This document shows, one piece after another, positions 1-6,043 of a stretch of 6,850 bases of DNA. The stretch is from Streptosporangiaceae bacterium. GTDB taxonomy: Bacteria > Actinomycetota > Actinomycetes > Streptosporangiales > Streptosporangiaceae. The notes beneath the pieces are model-generated. The model saw nothing but the letters and a program-made list of their open reading frames with translations. It ran no database searches and had not been told where the DNA came from. Location: assembly GCA_030042885.1 (NCBI GenBank), contig JASHYW010000732.1, forward strand, positions 1-6,850. Reading direction: 5' to 3'. How positions within the stretch are numbered: position 1 is the first letter of the stretch; each line of letters opens with the position of its first letter. Position numbers and translations under genes: made by a program.

Positions 1-2
1 GG

Positions 3-296
3 GCGCGGCGGGACATGGCCACCGCCGAGACCGCCGGGGAGCTCATGCACACGCACCCGCCGATGGTACGGCCCGATGCGACCGTGGCCGAGGCGGCGCG
101 GCTGATGGACCTGCACGAGGTCACCTGCCTGCCGGTAGTCGATGACGACGGGAAGCTGCTCGGGGTGGTGGGCCCGCGGGATCTGCTGCGGGTCTTCGCG
201 TCCGATGACACCGCGCCGCTGTCCGCTCCGGAACGTGACGAATCCCCGACGACGCGCGGCACGCACCCGCCGCTGGCCTCGCGCGGGCTGACCTGA
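3..296 (+). CDS. CBS-domain protein, 3' part (5' end outside window)
   Basis: This is the C-terminal part of a protein with a CBS (Bateman-type) domain, a cytoplasmic module that commonly binds adenine nucleotides and works in pairs. The visible repeat has the typical pattern: an ELM-x-x-x-P-x-x-V-x-P-D-A-T-V-x-E-A-A-x-L-M opening, then LPVVDDDGKLLGVV and a final RDLLRVFA helix. A tail of about 28 polar residues follows. An ATG at 15 could serve as a start, but the frame is open to the window edge (A-R-R-D before that Met). Only one CBS repeat is visible and there is no ribosome-binding site, so I read it as the second repeat of a longer protein that begins upstream. Its TGA lies two bases before the ATG of the KdpD-like gene, which suggests translational coupling. 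Whether it senses ATP/AMP or another ligand cannot be told from the sequence. Confidence 0.85.
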   Translation, partial: ARRDMATAETAGELMHTHPPMVRPDATVAEAARLMDLHEVTCLPVVDDDGKLLGVVGPRDLLRVFASDDTAPLSAPERDESPTTRGTHPPLASRGLT

Positions 297-298
297 CG

Positions 299-2572
299 AT
301 GGCCAGAGGGCAGCTCCGCATCTATCTCGGCGCCGCGCCCGGGGTCGGGAAGACATACGCGATGCTCGCTGAGGGCCAGCGCCGCCTGGGGCGCGGCACC
401 GATGTGGTCGGCGGCCTGATCGAGACGCACGGCAGGCGGCTGACCGCGGCGATGGCGGAAGGCCTGGAGATGGTGCCGCGGCGCACCATGAGCTACCGGG
501 GCACGAACTTCACCGAGATGGACGTGGACGCGGTGCTCGCGCGTCACCCGCAAGTCGCGCTCGTCGACGAGCTCGCGCACACCAACGTACCCGGCAGCAG
601 GAACGCGAAGCGGTGGCAGGACGTCGATGAGCTGCTGGACGCGGGCATCGACGTCATCACGACCCTGAACATCCAGCACCTGGAGTCGCTCAGCGTTGTG
701 GCGAGACAGGTCACCGGCGTGGAACAGCACGAGACGCTGCCCGATGAGGTCGCGCGGCGCGCCGGCCAGATTGAGCTGGTCGACATGACCCCAGAGGCGC
801 TGCGGCGCCGGATGGTGCACGGCAACATCTACCCGCCGAACCGGGTCGAGGCCGCGCTGACCCATTACTTCCGGCCGGGAAACCTCACCGCGCTGCGCGA
901 GCTGGCCCTGCTGTGGCTCGCCGACCGGGTCGATGAGGGCCTGCAGCGGTACCGCGCCGAGCATGGCATCGCCGCGCCCTGGGAGACCAGGGAGCGGATC
1001 GTGGTCGGTATCGCCGGCGAGCAGGGCGACGAGGTGGTCATCAGGCGAGCGGCCAGGATCGCCGCCCGCACTCCGGGCAGCGAGCTGCTCGCGGTGCACG
1101 TGGACAGGGACGACGGCCTGACCGGCGGCCCCACCGGGCCGCTGGAAACACAGCGCGCGCTGGTGGCCTCGGTCGGCGGCAGTTTCCATCAGATACCGGG
1201 CGAAGACGTCCCTGAGACGCTGCTGCGATTCGCCCGGGCCGAGAACGCGACCCAGATCGTGCTCGGGGCGAGCTTCCGCGGCCGGGTGCTCACCCTGTTC
1301 ACCGGCAAGAGCATCCCGACCAGGCTGGCCCGCCAGGCCGGGCACATCGACGTACACCTGGTCAGCCGCGACGGAGGGAGGTCGTCCAGATGGTCGCCGG
1401 CGCGGGCGCTGGCCGCGTTCGGGCCGCGCCGGCGGCAAGCCGCGCGGGCCAGCGCCGAGGCGGCGGCCCTCACCCGGCTGGCCACTGCCGTGCTGCGCGG
1501 ACGCGGCGACCTGCCAGACCTGCTCGAGGAGATCCGCCAGATGTTCGGCCTGGCCGCGGTCAGCCTGCTCGAGCACCGGCTGTCCGGGGGAGGCTGCTAC
1601 GTCGTGGCCAGCGCGGGCGAGCAGCCGCCAGAAGGGCCCGGAGCCGACGTGGAAGTGCCGGTCAACGGGACGATGACGCTGGCTGGCCGGGGACGCGTCC
1701 TGGGCCATGAGGACATGCGAGTGCTGATGTCCTGTGCGGTTGAGATCGTGGCCGGCCTCAGTTCCCGGCGCGCGGAAGAGCAGGCAGCCCAGACGGCCTG
1801 GCATGCGGCTGACCTGCGCTCCCGGACCGCACTGCTCACCGCGACCGGCGACGACGCCCGTGAACAGCTCGCGGCCGCGCGGGCCGCGCTGACGGCGCTG
1901 GCGAACGGCACGGGCACGGCGCTCACGCCAGGCGGCCGGGCGGGGCTGCTCGCCAAGGCAGGCCGCGCGGTCGACCGGGTGAGCAGGCTCATGGAGGACC
2001 TCAGCGACCTCGGCCGGCTGCACTCAGGAGCGGTCGAGACCTATCTCCGGCCGGTCGACCTGGACGAGGTGCTGATGGCTACCCTCGATGACCTCGGACC
2101 GGGCGGCGAGAACATCACGGTCAGCATGGCCGACGACCTGCCCGACGTGATCGCCGATGCCGTCCTCCTCAGCCGGATCCTGACCAGCCTGCTGGCCGAT
2201 GCCCTGCAACGCAGCCCGGCCGGCTCGCCGCCGGTGCTCACCGCGGTCGGCCTGGCCGACCGGGTCGAGATCTGCATCGCCGACGAAGGGCCGGACGAGA
2301 GCGGCGGCCAGGCCAGCCTGGCGCTCAGGCTGGCCGACGATCTCGCCGAGGCGATGGGCGACACGATAAGGTGCGAGCGGACTCCATCCGGCGGCCGTGC
2401 CGTGATCCTCACGCTGCCCGCCGCGCGATCCTCCCTACCTGGACGCCAGGACGGTGCCGGCGCCGGCGAGCCGACCGGGACCTTGGTCGCACGGCCGGAG
2501 GACCGGCAGACGTACACACGCCCGGCAGCGGGCACACAGACTGTGAAGGAAGCATCAGTCGGCGGAAAGTAG
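299..2572 (+). CDS. Soluble KdpD-like USP/GAF protein with degenerate histidine-kinase region
   Basis: A 757-residue protein with the N-terminal half of KdpD, the potassium-responsive sensor kinase. Residues 4-212 form the KdpD domain, with an intact Walker A (GAAPGVGKT, 11-19) and Walker B-like stretch (VDELAHTN, 89-96). Residues 232-357 form a USP domain. The four-helix DUF4118 membrane region of classical KdpD is absent; a basic linker leads to a GAF-like segment (about 390-487). The C-terminus aligns with a DHp/HATPase kinase but looks inactive: the SHDLRTPL H-box reads GDDAREQL (517-524), putting Asp518 in place of the phosphoacceptor His. The N-box Asn is Asp634, the G1 box reads DEGPD (662-666), and the G2 glycines are lost near 671-674. 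A low-complexity tail covers about 711-757. The start is chosen for its match to KdpD N-termini and its tight spacing after the CBS gene; no strong ribosome-binding site is visible. No response regulator is in the window. It is probably a cytoplasmic nucleotide-responsive signalling or scaffold protein, not a kinase; K+ sensing is unproven. Confidence 0.88.
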   Translation: MARGQLRIYLGAAPGVGKTYAMLAEGQRRLGRGTDVVGGLIETHGRRLTAAMAEGLEMVPRRTMSYRGTNFTEMDVDAVLARHPQVALVDELAHTNVPGSRNAKRWQDVDELLDAGIDVITTLNIQHLESLSVVARQVTGVEQHETLPDEVARRAGQIELVDMTPEALRRRMVHGNIYPPNRVEAALTHYFRPGNLTALRELALLWLADRVDEGLQRYRAEHGIAAPWETRERIVVGIAGEQGDEVVIRRAARIAARTPGSELLAVHVDRDDGLTGGPTGPLETQRALVASVGGSFHQIPGEDVPETLLRFARAENATQIVLGASFRGRVLTLFTGKSIPTRLARQAGHIDVHLVSRDGGRSSRWSPARALAAFGPRRRQAARASAEAAALTRLATAVLRGRGDLPDLLEEIRQMFGLAAVSLLEHRLSGGGCYVVASAGEQPPEGPGADVEVPVNGTMTLAGRGRVLGHEDMRVLMSCAVEIVAGLSSRRAEEQAAQTAWHAADLRSRTALLTATGDDAREQLAAARAALTALANGTGTALTPGGRAGLLAKAGRAVDRVSRLMEDLSDLGRLHSGAVETYLRPVDLDEVLMATLDDLGPGGENITVSMADDLPDVIADAVLLSRILTSLLADALQRSPAGSPPVLTAVGLADRVEICIADEGPDESGGQASLALRLADDLAEAMGDTIRCERTPSGGRAVILTLPAARSSLPGRQDGAGAGEPTGTLVARPEDRQTYTRPAAGTQTVKEASVGGK
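2474..2493 (+). promoter_or_regulatory. Candidate DosR/DevR-like palindrome upstream of hydA
   Basis: The core GGGACCTTGGTCGC (2477-2490) is an inverted repeat of GGGACC and GGTCGC with one mismatch. It resembles the mycobacterial DosR/DevR box (TTSGGGACTWWAGTCCCSAA), matching the GGGAC and most of the GTCCC half-sites but not the outer TT/AA flanks. It ends 87 bases before the hydA ATG, inside the 3' end of the KdpD-like gene. USP genes, CBS genes and a group 3b hydrogenase are typical members of DosR-type hypoxia regulons, which raises its plausibility. The match is only partial, and GGGAC strings are common at this GC content. Confidence 0.25.
2564..2569 (+). promoter_or_regulatory. Ribosome-binding site of hydA
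   Basis: GGAAAG sits eight bases before the ATG at 2578 and overlaps the last codons of the KdpD-like gene. It decides the hydA start: the same frame is open back to 2371, but that upstream stretch is the out-of-frame reading of the KdpD-like C-terminus and does not resemble a hydrogenase. From 2578 the protein opens with the family's RVEGEG region at residues 16-21. Confidence 0.65.
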
Positions 2573-2577
2573 CTCAC

Positions 2578-4383
2578 ATGACGCACAAGAACGACCGCGT
2601 GCTGTCGGTCGCCGAACTGGCCCGGGTAGAAGGTGAAGGCGCCTTGTACATCCGGGCCAGCGGCAACACAGTTGAGGAAGCGCGGCTCGACATCTACGAG
2701 CCGCCCCGTTTCTTCGAGGCGTTCCTGCGTGGCCGCGCCTATACCGAACCGCCGGACATCACCGCGCGGATCTGCGGCATCTGCCCGGTTGCCTACCAGA
2801 TGAGCGCGTGCCAGGCGATCGAGGACGCCTGCGGGGTCACCGTCGACGGACCGATCGCCGACCTGCGCAGGCTGCTGTACTGCGGGGAGTGGATCGAGAG
2901 CCACGCGCTGCACATCTACCTGCTGCACGCGCCCGACTTCCTCGGCTACTCCAGCGGTATCGAGATGGCCGCGGAACGGCGTGACATCGTGGAGCGCGGC
3001 CTGGCGGTGAAGAAGGCCGGGAACACGATCATGGAAGTGGTCGGCGGCCGGGCCATTCACCCCGTCAACGTGCGCGTCGGCGGCTTCTACCGGGCGCCGG
3101 CCCGGGCCGAGCTCGCCGCCCTGACCGACCCGCTGCGCCGGGCTCTGGACGGCGCGCTGGCCACCGTGCGCTGGGTGGCCGGGTTCGACTTCCCCGACCA
3201 CGCGTGCGAGGCGGACATGCTCGCGCTGTCCCGTCCGGGCACCTACCCGATCGAGCGGGGAACGGTGGCGACCCGGTCGGGCCTGGAGTTCCCGGCGGTC
3301 GGCTGGGACGAGCACGTGATCGAGGAACACGTGGCGCACTCCAACGCGCTGCACGCTCACCTGGCCGACGGCGGCCGCTACCTCACCGGGCCGCTGGCCC
3401 GGTATTCGCTCAGCTCGCGCTGGCTGTCCCCGCTGGCGCGGGACGCCGCGCGGGCAGCGAAGCTGGGTGCGACCTGCGACAACCCGTTCCGCAGCATCAT
3501 CGTCCGGGCCGTGGAGACGGTGTACGCGATCGACGAGGCGCTGCGGCTCATCGCCGCGTACGAACCTCCGGATCCCCCCGCCGTCGAGGTGCGCCCGCGG
3601 GCCGGCGTCGGCTACGGGGTGACCGAGGCGCCCAGGGGGACGCTGTACCACCGGTATGAGATCGGCGCGGACGGCATCATATCTGCCGCCCGGATCGTGC
3701 CTCCCACGTCGCAGAACCAGGCGGCCATCGAGGCCGACCTGCGCGCCTTCGTGGAGGCCCGGCTCGACCTCGACGACGCCGAGCTCACCCGCCAGTGCGA
3801 GCAGGCCATCCGCAACTACGACCCGTGCATCTCCTGCGCGACCCACTTCCTGGACCTCACGATAGAAAAATCCTTATCTGCCGAACGGACGGTGGTTCCA
3901 GTTTCAGCTCCTGGCGGCGGGCGGGTCGTGGTCATCGGCGTGGGCAGCGAGTTCCGGCGCGACGACGGCGCGGGGCCCGCGGTGGTCGGCAGGCTCCGCG
4001 ATCTGGTGCCGCCCGGCGTGGACCTCGTGGTCACCGACGGCGAGCCCACCCGGCTGATGGAAGCCTGGACCGGAGCGGCGCTGGCCGTCGTGGTCGACGC
4101 GGTCCGCGCCGGGCCTGCCCAGCCGGGCCGGGTCCATCGTTTCGTCATAGACCGGCCGGGAACCGGATCGGCCCGGCCGGCGAGCTCACACGGACTCGGC
4201 CTGGACGACGCAATCAGCCTGGCAGTGGCCCTGGACCGGATGCCCGGGCGGCTGATCGTGCACGCGATCGAGGCGTCCGACCTGGCCCAGGGCATAGGCC
4301 TGACGCCTGCCGTCGCCGCGGCCGTGGGCCCGGTGACCAGCGCCATCCTCGCCGATATCGGCGCCGCCCGCCGGGACCATTAG
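2578..4383 (+). CDS. hydA: Group 3b [NiFe] hydrogenase large (alpha) subunit fused to its maturation protease
   Basis: A 601-residue fusion. Residues 1 to about 428 are the catalytic subunit carrying the Ni-Fe(CN)2CO site. Visible features are Glu18 in RVEGEG, the L1 motif RICGIC (Cys66, Cys69) and the L2 motif DPCISCATH (415-423; Cys417, Cys420, His423). L1 and L2 supply the four Ni-binding cysteines, and their surroundings (RICGICPVAYQMS, YDPCISCATHF) are typical of NAD(P)-linked group 3b enzymes. A free large subunit of this group would end within a few residues of His423, the usual cleavage point. Here the frame runs through a linker of about 25 residues into a complete HycI/HybD-type endopeptidase (about 449-595). 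No stop or frameshift separates the parts. The gene lies five bases after the KdpD-like gene and converges on hydD instead of following it. The hydrogenase assignment is very firm; whether the product stays fused, self-cleaves or is also made as two proteins is unknown. Confidence 0.95.
   Translation: MTHKNDRVLSVAELARVEGEGALYIRASGNTVEEARLDIYEPPRFFEAFLRGRAYTEPPDITARICGICPVAYQMSACQAIEDACGVTVDGPIADLRRLLYCGEWIESHALHIYLLHAPDFLGYSSGIEMAAERRDIVERGLAVKKAGNTIMEVVGGRAIHPVNVRVGGFYRAPARAELAALTDPLRRALDGALATVRWVAGFDFPDHACEADMLALSRPGTYPIERGTVATRSGLEFPAVGWDEHVIEEHVAHSNALHAHLADGGRYLTGPLARYSLSSRWLSPLARDAARAAKLGATCDNPFRSIIVRAVETVYAIDEALRLIAAYEPPDPPAVEVRPRAGVGYGVTEAPRGTLYHRYEIGADGIISAARIVPPTSQNQAAIEADLRAFVEARLDLDDAELTRQCEQAIRNYDPCISCATHFLDLTIEKSLSAERTVVPVSAPGGGRVVVIGVGSEFRRDDGAGPAVVGRLRDLVPPGVDLVVTDGEPTRLMEAWTGAALAVVVDAVRAGPAQPGRVHRFVIDRPGTGSARPASSHGLGLDDAISLAVALDRMPGRLIVHAIEASDLAQGIGLTPAVAAAVGPVTSAILADIGAARRDH
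3922..4383 (+). other. HycI/HybD-type hydrogenase maturation endopeptidase domain of the HydA fusion
   Basis: Residues 449-601 of the fusion form a full-length protease of the family that removes the C-terminal peptide of hydrogenase large subunits after nickel insertion. It opens with the glycine-rich strand VVVIGVGSEFRRDDGAG. By alignment with E. coli HybD (Ni-binding Glu16, Asp62, His93), the likely metal ligands are Asp463 in RRDDG, Asp507 in VVVDAV and His538 in SSHGLGL, so all three positions hold plausible ligands. The C-terminal IEASDLAQGIGLTPAVAAAV matches the family's closing segment. At about 150 residues it has the size of a free-standing protease, so nothing seems lost in the fusion. 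A GTG at 3928, preceded by a G-rich stretch (3913-3924), could allow independent translation. Confidence 0.85.
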
Positions 4384-4417
4384 GGTTGCTGGGATTCTTG
4401 GGGTCTTTAGGGTCGGG
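4383..4417 (+). other. Putative G-quadruplex motif at the hydA/hydD convergent junction
   Basis: Five G-tracts, at 4383-4385, 4391-4393, 4400-4403, 4410-4412 and 4415-4417, are separated by loops of 5, 6, 6 and 2 bases, meeting the usual G3+/N1-7 definition. The loops are T-rich, unlike the surrounding coding DNA. The stretch begins at the last base of the hydA stop codon, fills the 23-base gap and covers the last codons and TAA of hydD. hydA RNA would carry the G-rich strand. No conventional hairpin-plus-U-run terminator is visible here, so it may take part in 3' end formation or separate the opposing transcription units; that role is inferred. Confidence 0.45.
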
Positions 4418-5174
4418 CTGAGGCGAGGGCGGGGGCGGCGGCGTTGAACGTGGCGAACACGCGGTCTACTTCGCCCTCGGTCATGCCGAGATGCCTGAGC
4501 TGAGCGGTCAGGGCAGCGAGGTTCGGCGCGGCCACCGGGCCGAAGCAGCCGTAGCAGCCCCGGCCGAAGGCCGGGCAGATGGCACCGCAGCCGGCCTGGG
4601 TGACCGGCCCCAGGCACGGCGTGCCGCGTGAGACCATGACGCACGACGTGCCGCGCAGCTTGCAGTCGTAGCAGACGCTGTGCGACGGAATCTGGGGCTT
4701 GCGGCCGGCCAGCAGCGCGGTCAGCAGCTCGATCAGCTGGCGCCGGTCGATCGGGCAGCCCCGCAGCTCGAAGTCCACCGTGACGTGATCGGCCACCGGC
4801 GTCGAAGTGGCCAAGGTCGAGATGTAGTCCGGCCGTGCGTACACCACCGAGGTGAACTCGGCCACGTCGGCGAAGTTGCGCAGGGCCTGGATTCCGCCGA
4901 AGGTGGCGCAGGCACCGATGGCGACCAGCGTCCGCGACGCCTCGCGGATCTCGACGATGCGGCGGGCATCCCGCTCGGTGGTCACCGACCCTTCCACCAG
5001 GGACACGTCATACGGACCCGCCACCTCCGCACTCGAGGCCTCGGTGAAGTGGGCGATCTCGACGGCTCCGGCCACCGCGAGCAGTTCGTCCTCGCAGTCG
5101 AGCAGGGTGAGCTGGCAGCCGTCGCAGGAGGCCAGCTTCCACACGGCCAGCGTGGGCTTTGTGGCAACGGTCAT
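4407..5174 (-). CDS. hydD: Group 3b [NiFe] hydrogenase small (delta) subunit
   Basis: A 255-residue cytoplasmic electron-transfer subunit that pairs with HydA and relays electrons towards the diaphorase subunits. The proximal [4Fe-4S] ligands are Cys17 and Cys20 (SCDGC), Cys89 (IGACATFGG) and Cys140 (RGCPID). Eight further cysteines at 168, 171, 178, 187, 196, 200, 207 and 210 can hold two more [4Fe-4S] clusters, the group 3 pattern. There is no twin-arginine signal or membrane anchor, as expected for a soluble enzyme. The frame is open further upstream, but the ATG at 5174 gives the normal N-terminus, has an AAGGAG five bases away, and overlaps the hydG stop by one base (TGATG), so translation is probably coupled. 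The gene is last in the minus-strand unit and ends 23 bases from the hydA stop. In most relatives hydA follows it in the same direction. Confidence 0.95.
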   Translation of the reverse strand: MTVATKPTLAVWKLASCDGCQLTLLDCEDELLAVAGAVEIAHFTEASSAEVAGPYDVSLVEGSVTTERDARRIVEIREASRTLVAIGACATFGGIQALRNFADVAEFTSVVYARPDYISTLATSTPVADHVTVDFELRGCPIDRRQLIELLTALLAGRKPQIPSHSVCYDCKLRGTSCVMVSRGTPCLGPVTQAGCGAICPAFGRGCYGCFGPVAAPNLAALTAQLRHLGMTEGEVDRVFATFNAAAPALASARP

Positions 5175-6043
5175 CACAGCTCCTTCTTGGCCACCAGGGG
5201 CGCGGCTTCGGCGAAGCTGACCACGGGGCCGTCGCGGCAGAGCAGGAGCGGGCCGAGCTGGCAGTGGCCGCACAGCGCGGCGCCGCACCGCATGTTCCGC
5301 TCCAGCGAGACCCGGATATCACTGGCCGGGACGCCGCGGTTCACCAGGGCCTCGGAACAGAGCCGCATCATGATCTCCGGGCCGCACACGAACGCCGCCG
5401 TGTCATCCGGGTCATCGATCGCGCCGTCGATGAGCCTGGTCACCAGGCCGACCTGGCCCTTCCAGCCCGCGTTGCCGTGGTCGACCGTCACCCGCACGTC
5501 GGCACCGCGCCTGCGCCAGGTCTCCAGCTCGCGGGTGAAGATCAGGTCATCCGGGGACCGCGCGCCGACGAGCAGGACCACCCGGTCGTACCTGGCCCGC
5601 TCGGCCAGCGCGGTCAGCAGCACCGGGCGCAACGGCGCGAGGCCGATGCCGCCCGCCACGACCAGCATGTCCCGGCCATCGGCGCCGTGCAGCTGCCAGT
5701 CGGTGCCAAACGGGCCGCGCACCCCGATCATGTCGCCGGGGGCCGCGGCGCACAGCGCCCGGGTCACCGCCCCGACCGCGCGGATCGTCTGCACCAGGAC
5801 CTGACCAGGCAAGCCCCCGGGACGGAAACCGCTGACCGAGACCGGGACCTCTCCCACGCCGTACATGTACAGCATGGTGAACTGGCCGGGACGCGGCGGC
5901 TCGATCGGAACTCCCGCGGGGCGCAGCATCAGCGTCACTGTGTCATAGGTCTCGGCCCGGCGTGCCGCCACCACGTAGCGGGCGGGCCGCATCACCGACT
6001 CCGGCCCGGCAGGCGCGATCACGCGGTCCCTGGTGACCGTCAT
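5174..6043 (-). CDS. hydG: Hydrogenase gamma subunit, FAD/NAD(P)-binding diaphorase
   Basis: A 289-residue oxidoreductase of the ferredoxin-NADP reductase/PyrK type. It should exchange electrons between the hydrogenase iron-sulfur chain and NAD(P). Residues 20-115 form the FAD-binding barrel, with the GEVPVSVSG stretch (64-72) at the flavin site. The Rossmann NAD(P) domain follows, with [14 protein letters not shown] (128-141) and CGPEIMM (220-226). The C-terminal cysteines Cys253, Cys258, Cys261 and Cys269 (C-x4-C-x2-C-x7-C) fit a PyrK-like [2Fe-2S] cluster. The ATG at 6043 is preferred over an upstream in-frame start because it has a strong GGAGGAGGAG just before it, overlaps the hydB stop by four bases (ATGA), and avoids a non-homologous 26-residue extension. 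Preference for NADP over NAD is expected from group 3b relatives but is not evident from residues I can point to. Confidence 0.95.
   Translation of the reverse strand: MTVTRDRVIAPAGPESVMRPARYVVAARRAETYDTVTLMLRPAGVPIEPPRPGQFTMLYMYGVGEVPVSVSGFRPGGLPGQVLVQTIRAVGAVTRALCAAAPGDMIGVRGPFGTDWQLHGADGRDMLVVAGGIGLAPLRPVLLTALAERARYDRVVLLVGARSPDDLIFTRELETWRRRGADVRVTVDHGNAGWKGQVGLVTRLIDGAIDDPDDTAAFVCGPEIMMRLCSEALVNRGVPASDIRVSLERNMRCGAALCGHCQLGPLLLCRDGPVVSFAEAAPLVAKKEL
5180..5185 (-). promoter_or_regulatory. Ribosome-binding site of hydD
   Basis: Read on the minus strand, AAGGAG stands five bases before the ATG at 5174, inside the last codons of hydG. It fixes the start of hydD against the longer open frame. 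Confidence 0.75.

Noticed and set aside
2494..2507. A perfect 5-base-pair inverted repeat, GCCGG-AGGA-CCGGC, just after the DosR-like palindrome.
   Set aside because: Short GC stems are expected by chance at this composition, it has no U-run, and it lies inside coding sequence.
2041..3846. A 601-codon open frame on the minus strand opposite hydA and the KdpD-like 3' end.
   Set aside because: It is a GC-bias shadow: the sequence is low-complexity Arg/Gly/Val/Asp-rich with no recognisable domain, while the opposite strand carries unmistakable hydrogenase motifs.
3795..4421. An overlapping plus-strand frame that could represent a frameshifted end of hydA, using the five-A run at 3866-3870 as a slippery site.
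   Set aside because: That frame gives an Arg/Gly-rich product without family similarity, and the main frame already reads correctly through both domains. A five-A run alone is weak support for slippage.
5841..5860. Another GGGAC-containing string (GGGACCTCTCCC) considered as a second DosR-like site.
   Set aside because: It lies deep inside hydG, the second half-site does not match GTCCC, and no gene start is nearby.
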